From Streptomyces sp. TLI_105 (lineage in GTDB: Bacteria; Actinomycetota; Actinomycetes; Streptomycetales; Streptomycetaceae): a DNA stretch of 64,000 bases. The stretch covers positions 1,364,001 through 1,428,000 of the forward strand of contig NZ_FNSM01000001.1 of assembly GCF_900105415.1 (NCBI RefSeq). Reading direction: 5' to 3'. The notes beneath the pieces are model-generated. The model made no database searches, had not been told where the DNA came from, and saw nothing but the letters and a program-made list of their open reading frames with translations. Shown here one piece after another: positions 36,955 to 45,460 of this stretch (within the stretch, counting starts at the first letter, position 1; every line of letters starts with the position of its first letter). Made by a program: the position numbers and the translations under genes.

Positions 36955-38370
36955 TCACGCGGCGGACCGCGTGGTGGTCGCCGCCCCCGCGGGCCAGTGC
37001 CGGTGCAGCACGTCGATGTGGAAGTCGTGGGTGTGGTTCTGGCCGGCGCCCGCGAGATGCGGATGGTCCCGGGGCAGCTCGGGGTGGCTGTGGGGCACTT
37101 CGGCCGGGTCGGTGCGGGGCCACAGCCGCACCGCGACCACGGTGCCGGCGAGCGCGATCGCGGTCAGCACGCCGGCCGCCACGGCCGGGCTCGCCCGCGC
37201 GGCGAGCCATCCGGCCAGCGGGTAGGTGACGAGCCAGCAGGCGTGGGTCAGGGAGAACTGGGCGGCGAACGCGGCGGGCAGGTCGGGTGTCGCCGCGGAT
37301 CGCCGGACCAGCCGGCCCCCGGGGGTGAGGATCGCCGAGGTCGCCGCCCCGATGAGGAGCCAGGACACCAGCAGCGCGGGCCACGCCCACGAGCCCTGTC
37401 CGGGCCCGGCCGCCAGGCCGGTCGCGAAGAACCCGAGCACGCCGGTCATCGCGAAGGCGGCCGGCAGCATGAGGGCGCGGTCCCCGACGCGGCCGAGCAC
37501 GCGGGGCAACAGGAGGGCCACGAGCATGGAGCCCGCCCCGTACGCGCCGAGGGCGAGCGACACGTCCCCGGCGGAGCGGCCCAGGGTGTCGCGGACGAGG
37601 ACCACCGTGTCGACCAGGACCATGGCCCCCACGGCGGCCACGACCAGGTCGAGGGCGAGCAGGGCGCGCAGCCGCGGGGTGGCGAGGAAGAGCCGGGTGC
37701 CGAAGGCGGCCTTGGCGTAGACGCCGCCGGAGCGTTCGACCGGCCGGGGCTTGGGCAGCAGGACGGAGACGACCAGGACGCCGGAGGCGACGAAACCTGC
37801 GGCGGTGCCGGTGAAGAGCCACTGGTAGGAGACGAGGGACAGGAGGGCTGCCGCGAGCACCGGGCTGAAGAGGCTCTCCAGGTCGTACGCGAGCCGGGAG
37901 AGGGACAGCGCCTGGGTGTAGTCGCGTTCCTCGGGCAGCACTTCGGGGACGGTCGCCTGGAAGGTGGGGGTGAAGGCGGCGGAGGCGGCCTGCAACAGGA
38001 AGATCAGCACGTACACCTGCCAGACCTGGGTCACGAACGGCAGGGCCAGCGCGGCGCCGGCGCGGAGCAGGTCCATGGACACCAGGAGTGCCCGCCTGGG
38101 TACGCGGTCGGCGAAGGCGCTGACGAGCGGGGCGATGCCGACGTAGGCGATCATCTTGATCGCCAGAGCCGTACCGAGGACCGCCGACGCGTTGCCACCG
38201 GCGAGGTCGTACGCGAGCAGGCTCAGCGACACGGTCGCCAGGCCGGTGCCGAGGAGGGCGACGACCTGCGCGGTGAAGAGGTGCCGGTAGGTGCGGTTCC
38301 TCAGGACGGACAGCATGCGGGGCATCCCTGGGTCGGCTGCGGGCTCCTCCACCGTAGCCGATGCGTGCAT
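36955..38370 (-). CDS. MFS exporter with His-rich C-terminal tail (probable metal efflux)
   Basis: A protein of 471 aa with 12 hydrophobic segments and an MFS loop motif after TM2 (SAFADRVPRRALLVSMDLLR). After the last membrane helix comes a His-rich tail of about 45 residues (HSHPELPRDHPHLAG, then HTHDFHIDVLHRHW), like that of NreB-type nickel exporters. An ArsR gene with a KmtR-like metal site ends 41 bp upstream on the same strand, which supports metal efflux. ATG 38370 is the start. Nickel or cobalt is the best guess; zinc is not excluded. Confidence 0.82.
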   Translation of the reverse strand: MHASATVEEPAADPGMPRMLSVLRNRTYRHLFTAQVVALLGTGLATVSLSLLAYDLAGGNASAVLGTALAIKMIAYVGIAPLVSAFADRVPRRALLVSMDLLRAGAALALPFVTQVWQVYVLIFLLQAASAAFTPTFQATVPEVLPEERDYTQALSLSRLAYDLESLFSPVLAAALLSLVSYQWLFTGTAAGFVASGVLVVSVLLPKPRPVERSGGVYAKAAFGTRLFLATPRLRALLALDLVVAAVGAMVLVDTVVLVRDTLGRSAGDVSLALGAYGAGSMLVALLLPRVLGRVGDRALMLPAAFAMTGVLGFFATGLAAGPGQGSWAWPALLVSWLLIGAATSAILTPGGRLVRRSAATPDLPAAFAAQFSLTHACWLVTYPLAGWLAARASPAVAAGVLTAIALAGTVVAVRLWPRTDPAEVPHSHPELPRDHPHLAGAGQNHTHDFHIDVLHRHWPAGAATTTRSAA

Positions 38371-38411
38371 GATTGCGCACCTATTGACTTGTTGTGGCCG
38401 TCGGGTGCCGG

Positions 38412-38771
38412 TCAGTCGTGCCAGGGCTCTCCCGTGACCTGATGGTCGGCGTGGCTGACGGCCTCCAGCACCATGCGCTTCAAGTGCCCGTCCGGCAGGG
38501 AGTAGACCACGCGACGCCCCTCCTTGCGGGACCCCACCAGACCGCCCAGCCGCAGCTTGGCCAGATGCTGGCTCACCGCGGGCCTGGCAGCCCCGACCGT
38601 CTCGGCAAGGGCGGTCACGTCCGACTCGCCGTGCGACAGCAACCACACGAGATGCAACCGAGTGGGATCCGCGAGCATGGCGAAGACCCGCGCCGCCGCC
38701 GTCAGCTCACGGGCCCCCGGCGTCCGCTGATGCGCACCGGTCGCAGATGAAAGGCTGTCGCTTGGAGACAT
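38412..38771 (-). CDS. ArsR/SmtB-family metal sensor (KmtR-like)
   Basis: A protein of 119 aa with a winged helix: VFAMLADPTRLHLVWLLSHG, VTALAETVGAARPAVSQHLA, KLRLGGLVGSRKEGRRVVYS. The C-terminal helix has candidate metal ligands His96, His107, Asp109-His110 and His118, in the arrangement of KmtR-type nickel/cobalt sensors. It lacks the ArsR Cys motif. It probably represses itself and the His-tailed MFS gene 41 bp downstream. A 10-bp palindrome ATGACGTCAT (38770-38779) overlaps the start codon. Confidence 0.85.
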   Translation of the reverse strand: MSPSDSLSSATGAHQRTPGARELTAAARVFAMLADPTRLHLVWLLSHGESDVTALAETVGAARPAVSQHLAKLRLGGLVGSRKEGRRVVYSLPDGHLKRMVLEAVSHADHQVTGEPWHD

Positions 38772-38859
38772 GACGTCATCGTAGGCGCGCGGGGCGCACG
38801 GGATCGCGCCGGAGCGAGGACCGGGTGCGACCCGCCGCGACCACCCGACCCGGGCTTCC

Positions 38860-39564
38860 TCAGGACTGCTCCGTCGGCCGTTCCTCCGCCTGATGTCCAC
38901 CGGCCCGCACCAGTCCGGTCTCATACGCGGTCACCACGGCCTGGACACGGTCGCGGAGCCCGAGTTTGGCGAGGATGCGGCCGACATGAGTCTTCACGGT
39001 CGTCTCGGACAGGTACAGACGCCCGGCGAGTTCGGCGTTGCTGAGTCCTTGGGCCAGCAGTCGCAGGACCTCGAGTTCGCGCGGGGTCAGCATGGCCAGG
39101 TCTCGGTGCGGGCCGACGGCGTCGGTGGGAGGGGCGGTGCGGGCGTGGCGCTCGACGAGGCGGCGGGTGATGGTGGGGGCGAGGAGCGCGTCACCGGTGC
39201 GGACCAGGCGGACGGCGGCCACGAGGTGTTCGGGGGTGACGTCCTTGAGGAGGAAGCCGCTCGCCCCTGCGGACAGGGCCTCGTAGACGAGCTCGTCGAG
39301 GTCGAACGTGGTCAGGATGATCACGCGCGGCTGGTCTGCGGCACCCGTGAGGATGCGCCGCGTGGCCTCCAGACCGTCCATCTCCGGCATGCGGATGTCC
39401 ATCAGCACCACATCGGGCCGGGTGCGCCGGACAGCGTCGACGGCCTCGGCACCGTCGGGCACCTCGGCGACCACGTCGATGCCGTTGGCCGCGAGGATCA
39501 TCCGGAAGCCGGCGCGGACGAGCGCCTGATCGTCCGCGATCACCGCGCGCAGAGGCTCCGTCAC
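38860..39564 (-). CDS. NarL/LuxR-family response regulator
   Basis: A protein of 234 aa. Receiver domain (VIADDQALVRAGFRMILAAN, phospho-acceptor Asp in VVLMDIRMPEMDG, Lys in GFLLKDVTPEHL) and a C-terminal LuxR HTH (LTPRELEVLRLLAQGLSNAE, LSETTVKTHVGRILAKLGLR). GTG 39564 has GAGGGAGA upstream. It lies 10 bp downstream of its histidine kinase gene. The pair is divergent from an ABC transporter operon that it may regulate. Confidence 0.93.
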   Translation of the reverse strand: MTEPLRAVIADDQALVRAGFRMILAANGIDVVAEVPDGAEAVDAVRRTRPDVVLMDIRMPEMDGLEATRRILTGAADQPRVIILTTFDLDELVYEALSAGASGFLLKDVTPEHLVAAVRLVRTGDALLAPTITRRLVERHARTAPPTDAVGPHRDLAMLTPRELEVLRLLAQGLSNAELAGRLYLSETTVKTHVGRILAKLGLRDRVQAVVTAYETGLVRAGGHQAEERPTEQS

Positions 39565-39574
39565 GCCGTCTCCC

Positions 39575-40858
39575 TCACACTGTGTCCAGGGGTATGAGTG
39601 CGGTGACACGGTAGCCGCCGGTAAGGCGTCGCTTCGTCTGCAGGGTTCCGCCGTAGACCGCCAGCCGCTCCCGCAGCCCGATCAGACCGCGTCCGTTTCC
39701 GGTGGCCGCGGCGGCGCCCGGGCTGCCTCCGGTGTCGGTGACCTCCACGCGCAGGCGGTCGGGACCGTGGTCGACGGTCACGGTCGCGCTCGCACCGCTC
39801 GCGTGCTTCACGGTGTTCGTCAGCGCCTCTTGTACGACTCGGTAGGCGGCGAGGCCGATCCCGGCGGGCACGTCACGTGGGGTGCCGGTCGTGTTCAGGG
39901 TGACGGGAGTACCTGTGTGCCGCACGCGTGCGATCAGGGACTCGAGCTGGTCGAGGCCGGGCTGCGGGGTGAGGTTCGTGGTGGCCGGGGCCCCGCCGTC
40001 CTCGGCATTCATGGTCAGCAGGCCCATCGTGTGCCGCAGCTCGGACATGGCCGTCCGGCCGCTCGCCTCGATGGCGAGGAGGGCTTCGCGGGTCTGGTCC
40101 GGGGCGACGTCCAGGACCGTGCGGGCGGCGCCGGCCTGGATCACCATCATGCTGACGTTGTGGGTCACCACGTCGTGCAGTTCACGGGCGATGCGGGCGC
40201 GCTCCCGTTCGGCCGCGCGGCGGAGTTCTTCCGCCTGCTCGCGTTCGAGCGCGGCCGCCTGTGCCTGGCTCTCCGCGGTTCGCACCTTCCACGTGCGCAT
40301 CCCGTTCGCCGCCAGCACGAGCGGGACGAGGACCATGAGCGGAACGTATTTGGTGGGGACCGAGGACGAGACCGTCAGCAGCTCCAGGTTCGTGAGGGAG
40401 CCGTTCGCCAGCAGCAGCGCCGGAAGGCTCATGAGCGTGGCCACCCGGTAGGGGCTGTAGACGGCCGCCGTGTAGGCCGCGATGACGCTGGCGTAGAAGG
40501 TGATCCGCTGCGCGTCGTACGGCGTCATCGCGGTCACCGCCGTCACGATCCACAGCACGGCCAAGGGATATCTGCGGCGCAGGGCCAGGGGCGCCCAGGC
40601 GAGGACCGCCAGGGCGACCACGGCTGTCGCGGTCCCCGTCTCCGAACCGAGCACGAGCGGGGCGATCCCGTCACGGGCGTGACGCACCCGGTCCACGCCC
40701 TGGTCCAGGGCGTACCACAGCAGGACGACGAACAGCCCCAGCGCCAGGACCGCGTCGAACACCAGGCCGTGCCGGGTCGGCCGCGGCAGCGGGCCGGTCG
40801 AGCGCTTCACCAGCCCGATCCCGTCGCGCAGCCGGTCCGCCACTGACGTGCTCTTCAT
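39575..40858 (-). CDS. Sensor histidine kinase (HisKA_3 type)
   Basis: A protein of 427 aa. Several membrane helices lie in the N-terminal 170 residues (VFDAVLALGLFVVLLWYALD, TATAVVALAVLAWAPLAL). HisKA_3 follows with the phospho-His in RARIARELHDVVTHNVSMMV, then an ATPase domain (VVQEALTNTVKHASG, GNGRGLIGLRERL). ATG 40858 is taken as the start; an in-frame GTG at 40909 is possible. It is paired with the downstream response regulator. The 200-bp divergent region to the ABC transporter probably holds the promoters for both. Confidence 0.9.
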   Translation of the reverse strand: MKSTSVADRLRDGIGLVKRSTGPLPRPTRHGLVFDAVLALGLFVVLLWYALDQGVDRVRHARDGIAPLVLGSETGTATAVVALAVLAWAPLALRRRYPLAVLWIVTAVTAMTPYDAQRITFYASVIAAYTAAVYSPYRVATLMSLPALLLANGSLTNLELLTVSSSVPTKYVPLMVLVPLVLAANGMRTWKVRTAESQAQAAALEREQAEELRRAAERERARIARELHDVVTHNVSMMVIQAGAARTVLDVAPDQTREALLAIEASGRTAMSELRHTMGLLTMNAEDGGAPATTNLTPQPGLDQLESLIARVRHTGTPVTLNTTGTPRDVPAGIGLAAYRVVQEALTNTVKHASGASATVTVDHGPDRLRVEVTDTGGSPGAAAATGNGRGLIGLRERLAVYGGTLQTKRRLTGGYRVTALIPLDTV

Positions 40859-41058
40859 CGCGCCATTGTCGTCGACGCCGTTCCCTGGCACACCCGCCTG
40901 AGGAAGCACTCCGTGTACGCCTCCCGACTACGCCTCGGGGAGGACCCGTGGCGGCCTCGTCGCCACGGCGGACACGAGATGGCACGGTCCGACGACGCGT
41001 GCGGACGGGACGCGCGCCTAGCGTCCGACGGGTCAGACGTACGGACCGAAGGAGAGCC

Positions 41059-41787
41059 ATGTCCACCCCGGTGATCGAGCTGCGCGATGTGCACCGCAGA
41101 TACGACGGATCGTCCGAGGGCCCGCCGGCCCTGCAGCAGGTGTCACTGACCGTGCGGCCCGGTGAGGCCGTCGCGATCCTCGGTCCCTCCGGCAGCGGCA
41201 AGTCCACCCTGCTCAACCTGATCGCGGGGCTCGACCGCCCGGACACCGGGACCGTCACGGTGGACGGCGTGCGCGTCGACGAGCTGAGCGAGACGGCCTC
41301 GGCTCGCTACCGGCGCTCCAAGGTCGGCATGGTGTTCCAGTTCTTCAACCTGCTCGACGACCTGACCGTCACCGACAACGTCCTCCTTCCCGCGCAACTG
41401 GCGGGCACGGCCCGCGGTGAGGCCGCTCGCCGCGCGGCGGAGCTGCTCGAAACGCTCGGCATCGACCGGCACGCCCACGCCTACCCCGGCCGGCTGTCCG
41501 GCGGCGAGCGGCAGCGCGTCGCGGTGGCCAGGGCACTGATGAACCGACCGCCGCTGCTCCTGGCCGACGAGCCGACCGGTGCCCTGGACACGGCCTCCGG
41601 CGAGGACGTCAGCCGCCTGCTCTCCGACCTGAACGCCGACGGTCAGACCATCGTCGTCGTCACCCACGATCTCGCCCTGGCCCAGTCCTGCACGAGCCGC
41701 ACGATCCGGCTCCTCGACGGACGGATCGCCGGCGATCAGGACTCCGGCGACATCGAGGGAAGCTTCGCGGGAGAAGGTGCCCGATGA
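41059..41787 (+). CDS. ABC transporter ATP-binding protein (MacB/LolD type)
   Basis: A protein of 242 aa: Walker [10 protein letters not shown] (43-51), Q-loop VFQFFNLL, signature LSGGERQRV, Walker [10 protein letters not shown]-loop VVVTHDLA. The [13 protein letters not shown] and [10 protein letters not shown] sequences are typical of MacB/LolD/BceA-like ATPases serving FtsX-type permeases. ATG 41059 has AAGGAGAG upstream. It overlaps the permease gene by 4 nt (ATGA). Confidence 0.93.
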   Translation: MSTPVIELRDVHRRYDGSSEGPPALQQVSLTVRPGEAVAILGPSGSGKSTLLNLIAGLDRPDTGTVTVDGVRVDELSETASARYRRSKVGMVFQFFNLLDDLTVTDNVLLPAQLAGTARGEAARRAAELLETLGIDRHAHAYPGRLSGGERQRVAVARALMNRPPLLLADEPTGALDTASGEDVSRLLSDLNADGQTIVVVTHDLALAQSCTSRTIRLLDGRIAGDQDSGDIEGSFAGEGAR

Positions 41788-44120
41788 GTGCGCTGAGCCG
41801 GGTCGTGCGGTCGGGAGCGGGACGCCGCCGCATGCAGACATGGGTGATCGGCCTGGCCGTGATGATGGCGGTGACCGCGTCCGTCCTCGCCGGTTCCCTG
41901 CTGGCGGTCTCCGGCGCACCGTTCGACGACGCCTTCGCACGGCAGCGCGGCGCACACCTGTCCGTGCACTTCGCCTCGGACAGGGCAACGGCTGCCCGGC
42001 TCCGTGCCACCGCCGACAGCGCCGGGATCGCCGCGGCGTCGGGCCCGTTCCCGACCGTGGCCGTCACCCCGAGCATCGACGAGGGCGACGACCTGCCACC
42101 GCTGACACTCGTCGGGCGCTCCGGTCCGGAGGGAGCGGTCGACGCACTCACGTTGATGGACGGACGCTGGGCCACCCGGCCCGGCGAGATCGTGCTGTCG
42201 GCCGACAGCCGGGTCTTCCCCCTCATGGGTCTGCGCCTCCACGTGCCCGGCCTTCCCGGCAATCCGGTACTGGAGGTGGTCGGCCTGGCCCGGTCGGTCA
42301 CCCGTAGCGCCGACGCCTGGGTGTCCCCCTCCCAGATCGACGCACTCAGGCCGTCCGGAGGCGCCGCAGGGTACGAGATGCTCTACCGCCTCGATCGAGC
42401 GGACACGGCCGGTGAGGTCTCGGCGGGGCGCGGCACCGTGACGGCGGCCGTCCCCGCGGGGGCGGTCACCGGAACGCAGTCATGGCTCACCGCAAGGAAG
42501 ACGGCCGAACGTGAGACCGCGCTGTTCGTCCCCTTTCTCGTCGCCTTCGGCGTGCTCGGTCTGGTCATGTCGGTCCTCGTCGTCGGCCACGTGATCGCGG
42601 GCACGGTCGGCTCCGGGATGCGGCGGATCGGCATCCTCAAGGCCGTCGGATTCACCCCGGCCCACGTCGTACGGGCGTACCTGGGCCAGGCTCTGATCCC
42701 GGCCGGCATCGGCACGGCGCTGGGCGTCGCGGCGGGCAGCCTCCTCGCCGTACCCGTGCTGTCGGAGGCCGCGGATGCCTACGGCACGACCGGGCTGGCC
42801 GTGGCCCCCTGGGTCGATGCCGCAGTGGCCGCAGGGGTCCTGGCTCTGGTGACGGTCACCGCGGGAGCGGCTGCCTGGCGGGGTGGCCGTCTGCGAACCG
42901 TCGACGCACTCGCCATCGGGCACACTCCCTCCCCCGGCCGCGGCCGGTGGGCCGCCCGGCTACCACTGCCGAGGCCGGTGAGCCTCGGCCTCGCCCTCCC
43001 CTTCGCCCGCCCCGTACGCGCGGCAGCCGTGTGCGTGGCGGTGGCGTTCGGCGCCACCGCCGTCACCTTCGCCGTGGGCCTCGGCTCGTCGCTCAGCGAG
43101 GTGCTGTCCGCGAGGGAGCACGATGCCGCCGACGTGACGATCGGCGTACCGGGGTCGGATGCCCCACTCGTTCCGGAGGGAAACCCGCCCACCGCGACGG
43201 AGACGGCCAGGATCGCGGCCACGATCGACTCCCGGCACGGCACCGGTGCGTACTACGCCACCTCCATGACGCAGGCGACGGTCCCCGGCCTGTCCGGATC
43301 GGTCGAGGTCGTCGCGTTCACCGGCGACGCTTCCTGGGGCGGCTACGAGATGGTCTCGGGCCGCTGGATCGCGAGGCCCGGCGAGGCGGTGGTGCCCACA
43401 CCGTTCCTGGCGGCGACCGGAACACGGGTCGGGGACACCATCGGTCTGAACGACCGCGGCACTTCGGTGACCGTACGCATCGTCGGCGAGGTCTTCGACA
43501 CCCGCCACGAGGGCAGGCGGGTCTTCACCGACCGGGCGACTCTCGCCACCGCCGAGCCGGACCTGCCGACCGTCTCGCATCACATCGCGGTGAAGCCCGG
43601 CACGGATGTGTCGGCCTACATCGACGAACTGAATGCCGAACTGCGGCCGATGGGCGTCTCCGCCATGGCCGGCCGAGCGGGCAACGGAAGCGACCAGGTG
43701 GTCATCCTGAACTCGCTGACCGCGATCCTCACCCTGATGCTGGTCGCCGTCGCCGCCCTGGGCGTACTCAACGGCGTGGTCCTGGACACCCGCGAACGGG
43801 TCCGTGACCTCGGGATCCACAAGGCACTGGGCATGGTCCCGCGGCAGACCATCGCCATGGTCGTCACCTCTGTCGTCGTCACCGGGCTCATCGGTGGCGC
43901 CCTCGGCGTGCCGCTGGGTGTGGCCCTTCACTCCTGGATCACGCCCGCCATGGGAGAGGGCGCCGGCCTGCGTCTCCCCGAGGCGGTCGTCAGCGTCTAT
44001 CGCACGCCCGAACTGATCCTGCTCGCTCTCGGTGGTCTGCTCATCGCCGTCCTGGGCGCTCTCGCGCCCGCCGGCTGGGCCGCCCGGGTCAGAACCGCCA
44101 CCGCTCTGCGTACCGAGTAG
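41784..44120 (+). CDS. FtsX-like ABC transporter permease
   Basis: A protein of 778 aa with two FtsX modules: TM1 (about 17-38) and an extracytoplasmic domain, three helices (about 245-265, 300-330, 350-370), a repeat of TM plus extracytoplasmic domain (about 415-640), and three C-terminal helices (about 650-770). Cytoplasmic coupling sequences are MRRIGILKAVGFTPAHVVRA and LGIHKALGMVPRQTIAM. Such exporters act on lipids, lipoproteins or antimicrobial peptides. Translationally coupled to the ATPase; probably controlled by the divergent two-component system. Confidence 0.92.
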   Translation: MSALSRVVRSGAGRRRMQTWVIGLAVMMAVTASVLAGSLLAVSGAPFDDAFARQRGAHLSVHFASDRATAARLRATADSAGIAAASGPFPTVAVTPSIDEGDDLPPLTLVGRSGPEGAVDALTLMDGRWATRPGEIVLSADSRVFPLMGLRLHVPGLPGNPVLEVVGLARSVTRSADAWVSPSQIDALRPSGGAAGYEMLYRLDRADTAGEVSAGRGTVTAAVPAGAVTGTQSWLTARKTAERETALFVPFLVAFGVLGLVMSVLVVGHVIAGTVGSGMRRIGILKAVGFTPAHVVRAYLGQALIPAGIGTALGVAAGSLLAVPVLSEAADAYGTTGLAVAPWVDAAVAAGVLALVTVTAGAAAWRGGRLRTVDALAIGHTPSPGRGRWAARLPLPRPVSLGLALPFARPVRAAAVCVAVAFGATAVTFAVGLGSSLSEVLSAREHDAADVTIGVPGSDAPLVPEGNPPTATETARIAATIDSRHGTGAYYATSMTQATVPGLSGSVEVVAFTGDASWGGYEMVSGRWIARPGEAVVPTPFLAATGTRVGDTIGLNDRGTSVTVRIVGEVFDTRHEGRRVFTDRATLATAEPDLPTVSHHIAVKPGTDVSAYIDELNAELRPMGVSAMAGRAGNGSDQVVILNSLTAILTLMLVAVAALGVLNGVVLDTRERVRDLGIHKALGMVPRQTIAMVVTSVVVTGLIGGALGVPLGVALHSWITPAMGEGAGLRLPEAVVSVYRTPELILLALGGLLIAVLGALAPAGWAARVRTATALRTE

Positions 44121-44197
44121 GCCGACGGGGTGGGCCCCGCCCGATGGCCGGTGGCTGGTGGCCGCCCAGGGCCGCCGGTTCGGCGCACGGGGGTGGG

Positions 44198-44424
44198 GGC
44201 GCGCCGGACGACGTCACGTTGTTCGGCGAGTCCGTCGACAGCTACAGCACCCGCGCGCATCTCGTCGCCCCGTCGCCGGACGGTCTCTTCGGCCGGGTCA
44301 TCCTGCAGGGCTCGCCGGGCACGTCCGGCACGGGGCAGCGGAACCGCGAGGACGCCCTGGCCGAGGGCACGGCGACCGTCGCCCCGAGGAGCACCGGTAC
44401 GACTTCCGGAAGGCCCCGCCCTGA
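44198..44424 (+). pseudogene. Carboxylesterase (type B) remnant
   Basis: The plus strand encodes APDDVTLFGESVDSYST and AHLVAPSPDGLFGRVILQGS, the nucleophile-elbow region of para-nitrobenzyl/carboxylesterase type B (normally FGESAG). The first half of the gene is missing, the elbow Gly is changed to Asp, and no start codon is near. A different frame ends in EHRYDFRKAPP-stop, which resembles the family's C-terminus. The remnant thus seems to have lost its 5' half and most of its middle. It fills the gap between the ABC permease and the CNNM genes. Confidence 0.65.
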
Positions 44425-44437
44425 CGGAGGGCGTCAC

Positions 44438-45460
44438 TCAGGACGTCGTCTGCGGACCCATCAGGCGGACCAGCAGGTCGTCGAGGCTGACCAGCCCCGT
44501 CACGGCTCCTCCCCCGTCCCGTACCAGCGCCAGAGAAGCACGGCGGCGGCGGAGCTGTTCGACGGCGTGGGAGACCGTGTCGGTGCCGACGAGCTCCGGG
44601 ACGGGGCGGACGAGGTCGCGGGCCACGGCGTTGCGGCCGCGGGAGGCGGCGACGAGGGCGTCCCGGGCGTGCACGGTTCCCAGGATCCGGTCCGTCTCCC
44701 GTGCGAGGAGGCGGGAGCGGCGGGCGTCGGCCGCGCACTCCAGGACGGTGGCCAGGTCGGCGTCGGCGGACACGGCGACGAAGTCGGCGGCCACCGTCTG
44801 GAGTTCGGCGACCGGAGTCTGGGGCTCGGTGAGCGAGCGGGTGATCAGCTGCGAGTCCGTCCTGTTGATCAGGCCGAGGCGTTCGGACTCCTCCACGAGG
44901 TGGGTGAGCTGCTCGCGGTTGTGGACGGCGGCCAGCTCGTCTCGCGGCTGCACACGGCACATCCGCACGAGTGCGTTGCTGACCTTGTTCAGCAGCCGGA
45001 TGAGCGGCCTGACGGCCTTGACCAGGGCCCGGAAGGGCGGCGTGAGGAGCATGGCGGAGCGCTCGGGGTGGGCGATCGCCCAGGACTTCGGGGCCATCTC
45101 GCCGACGACCATGTGGAGGAAGACCACGATGATCATGGCGACGGCGAAGGAGACGGCGTAGCTGAGGCCGGTGGGCAGACCGAGCTTGACCAGCAGCGGG
45201 TCGAGCTCGTGGGAGACGGCGGGCTTGGAGATGGAGCCGAGGCCCAGGGTGCAGATGGTGATGCCGAGCCGGGCGCCGGCGAGCATCAGCGACAGCTCGC
45301 GCATGCCGGCGAACGCGGCCTTGGCGCCGCGCTGCCCCTCGGCGACGGCCTTCTCGATGCGGTGGCGCTTGGCCGCGACGAGGGCGAACTCGGCGGCGAC
45401 GAAGAAGCCGCTGCCGATGAGCAGGAGAACGGTGACGAAGAGGGCCATGGGGAAGCTCAT
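44438..45460 (-). CDS. CNNM/CorC-family transporter protein with CBS domains
   Basis: A protein of 340 aa. DUF21/CNNM membrane domain with helices near 5-25, 55-80, 95-125 and the signatures LMLAGARLGITICTLGLG and VVGEMAPKSWAIAHPE; then a CBS pair (about 205-335). It lacks the C-terminal CorC_HlyC domain, unlike its upstream partner. CNNM proteins are linked to magnesium or other divalent cation efflux. Its ATG overlaps the stop of the preceding paralogue (ATGA), so the two probably form a heteromer. Confidence 0.9.
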   Translation of the reverse strand: MSFPMALFVTVLLLIGSGFFVAAEFALVAAKRHRIEKAVAEGQRGAKAAFAGMRELSLMLAGARLGITICTLGLGSISKPAVSHELDPLLVKLGLPTGLSYAVSFAVAMIIVVFLHMVVGEMAPKSWAIAHPERSAMLLTPPFRALVKAVRPLIRLLNKVSNALVRMCRVQPRDELAAVHNREQLTHLVEESERLGLINRTDSQLITRSLTEPQTPVAELQTVAADFVAVSADADLATVLECAADARRSRLLARETDRILGTVHARDALVAASRGRNAVARDLVRPVPELVGTDTVSHAVEQLRRRRASLALVRDGGGAVTGLVSLDDLLVRLMGPQTTS

